Shown here piece after piece: positions 22,628-27,651 of a DNA stretch of 27,651 bases; within the stretch, counting starts at the first letter, position 1, and every line of letters starts with the position of its first letter. The notes below the pieces were generated by a model. The model saw nothing but the letters and a program-made list of their open reading frames with translations. It did not search any database and was not told the DNA's origin. Source of the stretch: Bacillota bacterium (GTDB lineage Bacteria > Bacillota > Clostridia > Oscillospirales > Acutalibacteraceae); contig JAEWWM010000031.1 in NCBI GenBank assembly GCA_023458915.1, forward strand, positions 1 to 27,651, written 5' to 3'. A program made the translations under genes and the position numbers.

Positions 22628-22692
22628 TAATTTTGAACCATCGCCCACGTATTAATGAGGGAAATTGTCTAACTCGTATAGAGAAGATGATT

Positions 22693-22735
22693 AATAGGCA
22701 GATTAATTGTTTTGTGATTAATTTGCCTATTTTTG
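22693..22735 (+). terminator. Intrinsic terminator of rpsF-ssb-rpsR
   Basis: AATAGGCA-G-ATTAAT (22693-22707) pairs with ATTAAT-T-TGCCTATT across a TGTTTTGTG loop, followed by TTTTTG. Confidence 0.85.
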
Positions 22736-22863
22736 TTTATTGAATATTCTTTGAAGTAATATATTCAAAAATAAGAAATTACTATAATTTTGTGAATTGT
22801 TTACTAAATAATATAAAAAATATAATTTTTATCATAACTTCTTAATAATCGAGGGGGAATGTA

Positions 22864-22892
22864 TTGCAAAAATTTAATTAATTGTATATAAT
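22864..22892 (+). promoter_or_regulatory. Promoter of the PucR-like gene
   Basis: TTGCAA (22864-22869), a 17-bp spacer and TATAAT (22887-22892). A second candidate is TTGTTT (22797-22802), 18 bp, TATAAT (22821-22826). Otherwise the 22736-22972 gap is AT-rich without a supported gene. Confidence 0.65.
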
Positions 22893-22972
22893 CAATAAAA
22901 GAATTTACATTTTATTCATCTTCTTACTCAAATATTTTCAAATATGTTGATAATTAAGGAAAGAGGTATGTT

Positions 22973-24058
22973 ATGTCTAACAGATTGTTCCAAAATATAA
23001 TACATCAAACTACGGAAGTAATGGATAGGATTATAGGCGTCGTTGACGATTCTTTTGTTATTGTTGCATGCAGTGATCCCGCAAAAGTCGGGGAGACTAT
23101 GAGCGCTGTTAAATCAGGAGCGCTTCCTATTGGTAAAGCTTCTGTAATAGACAGTTTTACGTACAAATCCTTTGGGAGTCAGACACGACCTGAATTTGCG
23201 GTTTTTGTTGCCGGAACTGATGAATTGGCGAGAAGAGATGCAGTTATTTTATCAGTTGCGATGAACAGCGCAAAACAGCATCATGATGAAAAACATGATA
23301 AAGCTAATTTTATTAAAAATGTACTGCTCGATAATATTTTACCCGGCGATGTTTACCTTAAAGCCAGAGAGCTAAGGTTTAATGCTGACGTCAACAGGGT
23401 GTGCATGATGGTTAAAATAACCTCAAAAACGGATGTTTCGCCTTATGAAATTATTCAAGGACTTTTTCCGAACAAAACAAAAGATTTTGTTGTAAGCATA
23501 AACGAGACCGATGTTGCTATTGTTAAAGAAATACATAAAGACACTGATATCAAATCACTAGAAAAATTGGCCGCTTCAATAGTTGATACTTTATCGGGCG
23601 AGTATTATACTCACTGCGTTGTTGGTATTGGTACTGTTGTAAACGGAATTAGAGAGCTTGCAAGGTCTTTTAAAGAAGCCCAAACTGCAATTGAAGTCGG
23701 CAAAGTGTTCGATACTGAAAAAAATGTAATTACTTATGAGCATTTGGGAATTGCTCGCCTTGTTTACCAGCTTCCGACAACTCTTTGTGAAACTTTCTTA
23801 AAAGAAGTTTTCAAAAAAGGTTCAATCGAATCTATAGACCATGAAACTCTTTTTACAATACAAAAGTTTTTCGAAAACAGTCTTAACGTTTCCGAAACTT
23901 CCAGAAAATTATTTGTGCATCGTAACACTCTTGTATACAGGCTTGAAAAAATCAAAAAAATTACGGGCTTAGATCTTCGTGAATTTGAAGATGCTATAGT
24001 ATTTAAAGTAGCTTTAATGGTTAAAAAATATTTGATGTCCAGTCCTGTTAAATTTTAA
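22973..24058 (+). CDS. CdaR/PucR-family transcriptional regulator
   Basis: A 361-residue regulator. The N-terminal third (about 1-100) resembles a small-ligand sensing region (VMDRIIGVVDDSFVIVACSD). The middle (about 130-270) is the degenerate GGDEF-like domain seen in CdaR proteins, with VVGIGTVVNGIRELARSFKEAQTAIEVGK. The C-terminus (about 295-350) is a PucR-type HTH: NVSETSRKLFVHRNTLVYRL followed by EKIKKITGLDLREFEDA. Target and ligand are unknown. It lies ahead of ftsEX, a placement I recall from other Clostridia, although a 162-nt gap separates it from ftsE. AGAGGT precedes ATG 22973. Confidence 0.87.
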   Translation: MSNRLFQNIIHQTTEVMDRIIGVVDDSFVIVACSDPAKVGETMSAVKSGALPIGKASVIDSFTYKSFGSQTRPEFAVFVAGTDELARRDAVILSVAMNSAKQHHDEKHDKANFIKNVLLDNILPGDVYLKARELRFNADVNRVCMMVKITSKTDVSPYEIIQGLFPNKTKDFVVSINETDVAIVKEIHKDTDIKSLEKLAASIVDTLSGEYYTHCVVGIGTVVNGIRELARSFKEAQTAIEVGKVFDTEKNVITYEHLGIARLVYQLPTTLCETFLKEVFKKGSIESIDHETLFTIQKFFENSLNVSETSRKLFVHRNTLVYRLEKIKKITGLDLREFEDAIVFKVALMVKKYLMSSPVKF

Positions 24059-24169
24059 AAAATCGTAACGTTTTTTGTGATATTGCATCTTTAAATAATT
24101 CAGTAACACAGCATTAAAAAGCGTAAAAACTTTGTGTATATTTAGCGTATTTTTAGAATATTCAGAAAA

Positions 24170-24203
24170 AATGTGTTGCCGAATATTATACTGGCAACAC
24201 ATT
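24170..24203 (+). promoter_or_regulatory. Perfect 11-bp inverted repeat upstream of ftsE
   Basis: AATGTGTTGCC (24170-24180) is the exact inverted match of GGCAACACATT (24193-24203). The 12-nt centre GAATATTATACT contains a TATACT -10-like box (24187-24192). The ribosome site AGGAGAT begins 8 nt later. There is no T run, so it is not a typical terminator. It could be an operator for the neighbouring PucR-like protein or an mRNA hairpin. Confidence 0.55.
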
Positions 24204-24220
24204 CACTATTAGGAGATACT

Positions 24221-24919
24221 ATGATAAAGTTTATAAACGTTAGCAAGGCTTACGGCAACGGTTCTGAGGCACTTTATAATGTAAATCTTACAATTTCTGA
24301 CGGCGAGTTTGTGTTTATCGTTGGGCCTTCTGGGTCAGGTAAAAGCACTTTTCTTAAACTTTTAACAAAAGAAGAAGAATCTACCAACGGAAAAATAATT
24401 ATAAACGGCGTTGATTTAACATCAATGAAAAGAAAAAAAATTCCTTACCTTCGCCGGAAAATGGGCATTGTTTTCCAGGATTTCAGAGTTCTTGAAAAAA
24501 TGACGGTATTTGAAAACGTTGCCTTTGCTATGCACGCCGTAGGCTCCAAATTACGCGATATAAGAAAGCGTGTGCCCTATGTTTTAAGTTTAGTTGATTT
24601 GAGCGACAAAGCAAGGAGAAAAGTATCGGAACTTTCCGGTGGAGAAAAGCAAAGAGTGGGTATCGCAAGAGCACTTGTTAATAATCCGAGCATTATAATT
24701 GCGGACGAGCCTACGGGAAACATTGACCCCTCAATGTCTTATGAAATTGTTGATCTTTTGAGTCAAATTAACAAATGCGGCACAACCGTTATTATGGTAA
24801 CGCATGATATGACCATAGTTAAACGCTTTAATTTTAGGGTTGTTGAAATTTCTGAAGGTAAAATAAAAACTGACACGGACAACGTCGATAGTTACGAATT
24901 GGGCGGTGAACAAAAGTGA
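24221..24919 (+). CDS. ftsE: Cell division ABC ATPase FtsE
   Basis: A 232-residue ABC ATPase with FtsE features: IKFINVSKAYGNG, Walker A GPSGSGKST (35-43), VFQDFRVLEKMTVFENVAFAM, signature LSGGEKQRV and Walker B IIADEPTGNIDP. With FtsX it gates periplasmic or extracellular peptidoglycan hydrolases instead of moving a solute. The frame is open from 24173, but ATG 24221 has AGGAGAT upstream and matches FtsE N-termini. Its TGA overlaps the ftsX GTG. Confidence 0.96.
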   Translation: MIKFINVSKAYGNGSEALYNVNLTISDGEFVFIVGPSGSGKSTFLKLLTKEEESTNGKIIINGVDLTSMKRKKIPYLRRKMGIVFQDFRVLEKMTVFENVAFAMHAVGSKLRDIRKRVPYVLSLVDLSDKARRKVSELSGGEKQRVGIARALVNNPSIIIADEPTGNIDPSMSYEIVDLLSQINKCGTTVIMVTHDMTIVKRFNFRVVEISEGKIKTDTDNVDSYELGGEQK

Positions 24920-25818
24920 ATACATATTCTGCGAAATATTTCTTAAAAGAGGGTTTTAAAAACGTTTGGACTAATGGTGTAATGTCTGCGGCGTCCGTGC
25001 TTGTTATGGTGTGTTGCATGATTTTAACCGGCGGTGCGGTTCTTTTATCTTTAAATCTCAACCAGGCTCTTAAATCCATAGAAAATCAAAACAACATAAA
25101 TGTGTTTTTAAAAAAAGGCATAAGCTCGGAAGAAGTTGTAACTGTCAGCAAAGAAATTGAAAAAATTTCGAATATTAGAAGTTACGAATATTATTCAAGT
25201 GAGCAGGCTGCTGAAAAATATAAAGATGTTCTTGGTGACCTTTATGAAGTTGTCAAGGAGGGTGGTAGTCCATTCCCTGAAGCGTATCATGTTACTATGA
25301 AAAGCCTATCGCTTTATGGACAAACTGTTGCTGAGCTTAAAGCAATTAATAATGTAGAATCAGTGAGTGATAGGAGCGAAACCGCTCAAAAACTTTCTAA
25401 CCTTAACAAAATTGCGGCGGTTTCCGGCGTTTGGATAGTTTGCTTGCTTGGAATTGTATCGCTTTTCATAATTTCAAATACAATAAAAATTACAATGCAT
25501 AATCGCAGATTTGAAATCAGCATAATGAAATCGATCGGCGCTACAAACGGGTTTATACAAACCCCGTTTATTATTGAAGGCATTATAATTGGTTGCATCG
25601 CGGCGATCATATCCACAGTGATTTTGAGTTTCACTTACGATGGCATTTTAAGCGTAATTGGCGGGATAATACCATTTTACAGCATGCGTTTTAAAAACAT
25701 TCAGTGGGAAATTCTGATTTACTTTTTGGCATCTGGAATATTTTTAGGAGCTACCGGGGGAATTGTATCCATAAGACGCTACCTAAAGAAAGAGGGTGGA
25801 GACGTTGTTGCATGGTAA
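24916..25818 (+). CDS. ftsX: Cell division protein FtsX
   Basis: A 300-residue FtsX with an N-terminal helix (SAASVLVMVCCMILTGGAVLL), a large extracellular domain (about 55-165) that contacts the hydrolase partner, and three C-terminal helices with the KSIGATNGFIQTPFIIEG motif of the MacB/FtsX fold. GTG 24916 overlaps the ftsE stop (GTGA). The following M23 gene overlaps its 3' end, matching FtsEX with a dedicated hydrolase partner, as EnvC in E. coli or CwlO in B. subtilis. Confidence 0.95.
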   Translation: MNTYSAKYFLKEGFKNVWTNGVMSAASVLVMVCCMILTGGAVLLSLNLNQALKSIENQNNINVFLKKGISSEEVVTVSKEIEKISNIRSYEYYSSEQAAEKYKDVLGDLYEVVKEGGSPFPEAYHVTMKSLSLYGQTVAELKAINNVESVSDRSETAQKLSNLNKIAAVSGVWIVCLLGIVSLFIISNTIKITMHNRRFEISIMKSIGATNGFIQTPFIIEGIIIGCIAAIISTVILSFTYDGILSVIGGIIPFYSMRFKNIQWEILIYFLASGIFLGATGGIVSIRRYLKKEGGDVVAW

Positions 25819-27028
25819 AAAAATTTTAAAGAATTTTGCTCTAATTTCATTATCTAGTGGCATATTTTTGGGTAATATTTACGCTCCTGTAACTATGGCA
25901 GCAGTAAATATAGCAGAGAAGCAAAGTTCAAAAGCAGAGCTTCAAAAACGCAAAAAAGAGCTTGCCAAAGAGCTAAACTCCGCTTCAGCTGAAGTTCAAA
26001 AAGAAGCAAAAAATAAATCTGCGCTAGATAAGAAAATTCAAGTAGTGCAAAGTCAGATAGATACTTCAAATAAATACATAAACAACCTTGAAAATAAAAT
26101 TCTTGACCTTCAGAAACAAATAACTGAGATCAAGGAAAAAATGAAAGAAAAAATTAACGTTTTGAAAAAAAGCCTAGCTTCAATTTATGTTGCAGGCGAT
26201 ACATCTACGCTCGACATAATTTTAGGCGCAAAAGATTTTACAGATTTTGTTGATAAAGTTGATATGGCACGTTCAGTAAGTCAGACAATACAAAAACTTA
26301 TAGATGACTTAAATAGTGACATCTCTAATATTGAAAAAAAGCAACAAGAAATAATGGCAGATAAAAAGGATCAAGAACAAGAAAAAACAGAGCTGGAAAA
26401 AACTCGTGCTGAACATCAGGTTCTGCTCGATGAAAGCGAAAAATTGCTTTCTGAACATCAAGAAGAGGAAAAAGAAGCAAAACGCGAATTAGATCAAAAT
26501 GCCGCGGAAATAAAAGCGATCGACGACCAAATTAAAAAATATTACGAAGAACAAAAACGTAAGCAAGAGGAAGAAGCGCGTAAAAGAGCGGCTGAAGGTA
26601 AACCTCCTCTTTCGGACAAGCCTGTTCATAATGGTACATTTTTGTGGCCTGTTCCTGGTTTTTACAAAATCACGTCAGGCTTTAGTGACACTGAACACAG
26701 AGCTCATGTCCACGGTGCTGTTGATATAGCCGGACGAGGAGTTTATGGTGCGGCCGTTGTTGCTTCAGCATCCGGTACAGTGATTTTGGCTAATACTGAT
26801 GGTTACGGCGGTGGATACGGCAATTACATTATTATAGACCACGGTAATGGAGTATGTACTTTATATGGTCACCTTAGTAATGTAAATGTTTCGGTGGACA
26901 AGCAGGTTGCTGCAGGACAAGTAATAGGGAATATAGGTAATACGGGTCTTTCAACTGGACCGCATCTTCATTTTGAATACAGAGTAAATGGAATTAGGAG
27001 AAATCCGAGAGAAATACTTTCTTATTAG
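25808..27028 (+). CDS. Coiled-coil M23 (LytM-type) peptidoglycan peptidase
   Basis: A 406-residue exported hydrolase. After a signal peptide (ALISLSSGIFLGNIYAPVTMAAV) comes a long Glu/Lys/Gln-rich coiled coil (about 30-265) like EnvC and the CwlO N-domain. The M23 domain (about 280-406) has HGAVD (near H302/D306), YGHL (near H355) and GPHLHFE (H386, H388). All zinc and catalytic residues are present, so it is expected to be an active endopeptidase, unlike E. coli EnvC. TTG 25808 is preferred because GGTGGAG lies 6 nt upstream; GTG 25796 overlaps that site. The coiled coil is the probable FtsX contact. It overlaps ftsX, so coexpression is assured. Confidence 0.92.
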   Translation: MHGKKILKNFALISLSSGIFLGNIYAPVTMAAVNIAEKQSSKAELQKRKKELAKELNSASAEVQKEAKNKSALDKKIQVVQSQIDTSNKYINNLENKILDLQKQITEIKEKMKEKINVLKKSLASIYVAGDTSTLDIILGAKDFTDFVDKVDMARSVSQTIQKLIDDLNSDISNIEKKQQEIMADKKDQEQEKTELEKTRAEHQVLLDESEKLLSEHQEEEKEAKRELDQNAAEIKAIDDQIKKYYEEQKRKQEEEARKRAAEGKPPLSDKPVHNGTFLWPVPGFYKITSGFSDTEHRAHVHGAVDIAGRGVYGAAVVASASGTVILANTDGYGGGYGNYIIIDHGNGVCTLYGHLSNVNVSVDKQVAAGQVIGNIGNTGLSTGPHLHFEYRVNGIRRNPREILSY

Positions 27029-27065
27029 AATATTTTTAATTTGATTTTTGAAGGGGAGAAAATAA

Positions 27066-27651
27066 TTGCAAACAAAGTATCCGAAATTTTTTAACAGAAA
27101 AATTCCCATAGGTTTTGTTATAGCCGCGCTTTTTGTTATTGCTGCTTTTGTGTACTCACTAGGCTACAAAATAGCGATGGACAAGTTCAATAACGTGGTT
27201 TCATATACACAGGAAAAGCAAAAAATGTACTCGGCTCTTAGTGAAATTGATTATAATATTCGTAAAGAATATATTGCGGAAATTAATGAAGTTAGCCTTA
27301 TAAGTGGTTTATGTAAGGGCTACACCAACGGGCTTGACGATGAAAATTGCAAATTTTTAAGTAAGAAAGAATACGATGATTATTCTAAGAGCAAAGGTGG
27401 AATAGCTTCTGATGTGGAATATAATGAACTAAATGACGATTTAGGTTACATACGCTGCAGAAACTTGGGGAACAACGCTTCTAATTTTTTTATAGATGGC
27501 CTTAATTCAGCATCTTCCGAAGGAATAAATAAACTAATAATTGACCTGAGAAATTCAAACGGCGGAGACGTAAACGAAGCGTTCAAAATTCTTCAGCATC
27601 TAATGCCAAGTGGAGATATTGTAAGCACGGTTGATAAAAATAAAAACAAAA
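27066..27651 (+). CDS. S41-family (CtpA-like) protein, truncated at the right edge
   Basis: An open frame runs from TTG 27066, with AAGGGGAG upstream, to the edge. The visible 195 residues show a membrane anchor (IPIGFVIAALFVIAAFVYSLGY), a helical N-domain (YSALSEIDYNIRKEYI, LCKGYTNGLDDEN) and then, directly, GYIRCRNL and INKLIIDLRNSNGG. The last motif is the start of the S41 core (usually LDLRxNPGG). The PDZ domain normally found between these parts seems to be missing. The catalytic Ser/Lys region lies beyond the window. ftsEX-M23-S41 is a common Clostridia order, so it probably acts in envelope proteolysis. Confidence 0.85.
   Translation, partial: MQTKYPKFFNRKIPIGFVIAALFVIAAFVYSLGYKIAMDKFNNVVSYTQEKQKMYSALSEIDYNIRKEYIAEINEVSLISGLCKGYTNGLDDENCKFLSKKEYDDYSKSKGGIASDVEYNELNDDLGYIRCRNLGNNASNFFIDGLNSASSEGINKLIIDLRNSNGGDVNEAFKILQHLMPSGDIVSTVDKNKNK

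Noticed and set aside
22850..22895. Short frame (ATG TAT TGC ...) beside GAGGGGG upstream of the PucR-like gene
   Set aside because: Only about ten codons, the purine run is too close to the ATG, and the same bases make a better promoter.

Overview
The window is AT-rich bacterial chromosome. It most likely comes from a low-GC Clostridia-type Firmicute, roughly Oscillospiraceae/Ruminococcaceae-like; this is inferred from gene content and style. Evidence: strong AGGAGG ribosome sites with many GTG/TTG starts, the trmK-nif3 pair, a YabE-like DUF348/G5/3D protein, rpsF-ssb-rpsR, and a CdaR/PucR-type regulator before ftsE-ftsX-M23-S41. No IS element, prophage, CRISPR array or canonical tRNA/rRNA gene was seen.

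Layout. (1) 1-2500: the tail of an unknown + strand gene, a bidirectional terminator, then minus-strand trmK, a small cupin gene and nif3. Upstream of these is a separate minus-strand unit: a good promoter, a 69-nt tRNA-like element and a small zinc-ribbon gene. (2) 2560-5250: a DUF11 protein (minus) diverging from a secreted YabE-like protein (plus). The region between them carries clustered TGTAAY boxes that fit the WalR consensus. (3) 5260-7620: three tandem minus-strand paralogues of an unrecognised secreted family, with His tracts after the signal peptide in two of them and Ser-rich C-termini in all three. (4) 7790-14246: a probable seven-gene operon with a KimA-like K+ transporter, a fused substrate-binding/permease amino-acid ABC protein, its ATPase, tsaE, tsaB, rpiB and upp. 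(5) 14367-16238: a membrane nucleoside-diphosphate-sugar dehydratase. (6) 16300-17515: two tandem paralogues of an unrecognised cytosolic family. (7) 17515-20465: a minus-strand four-gene polar amino-acid ABC importer. (8) 20500-21189: a secreted protein with an H-H/N/H pattern like SHH-type HNH nucleases. (9) 21450-22735: rpsF-ssb-rpsR with a structured leader. (10) 22860-27651: a PucR-like regulator, ftsE, ftsX, an M23 peptidase and a truncated S41 protein.

Cell-wall remodelling recurs: the 3D-domain protein with WalR-like boxes, FtsEX with a coiled-coil LytM-type hydrolase, and a surface-polysaccharide dehydratase. Translation and tRNA modification genes (trmK, tsaE, tsaB, rpsF, rpsR) and solute uptake (K+, amino acids) make up most of the rest. 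The least explained items are the tRNA-like leader RNA, the His/Ser secreted family, the two-gene orphan family and the secreted SHH-type protein.
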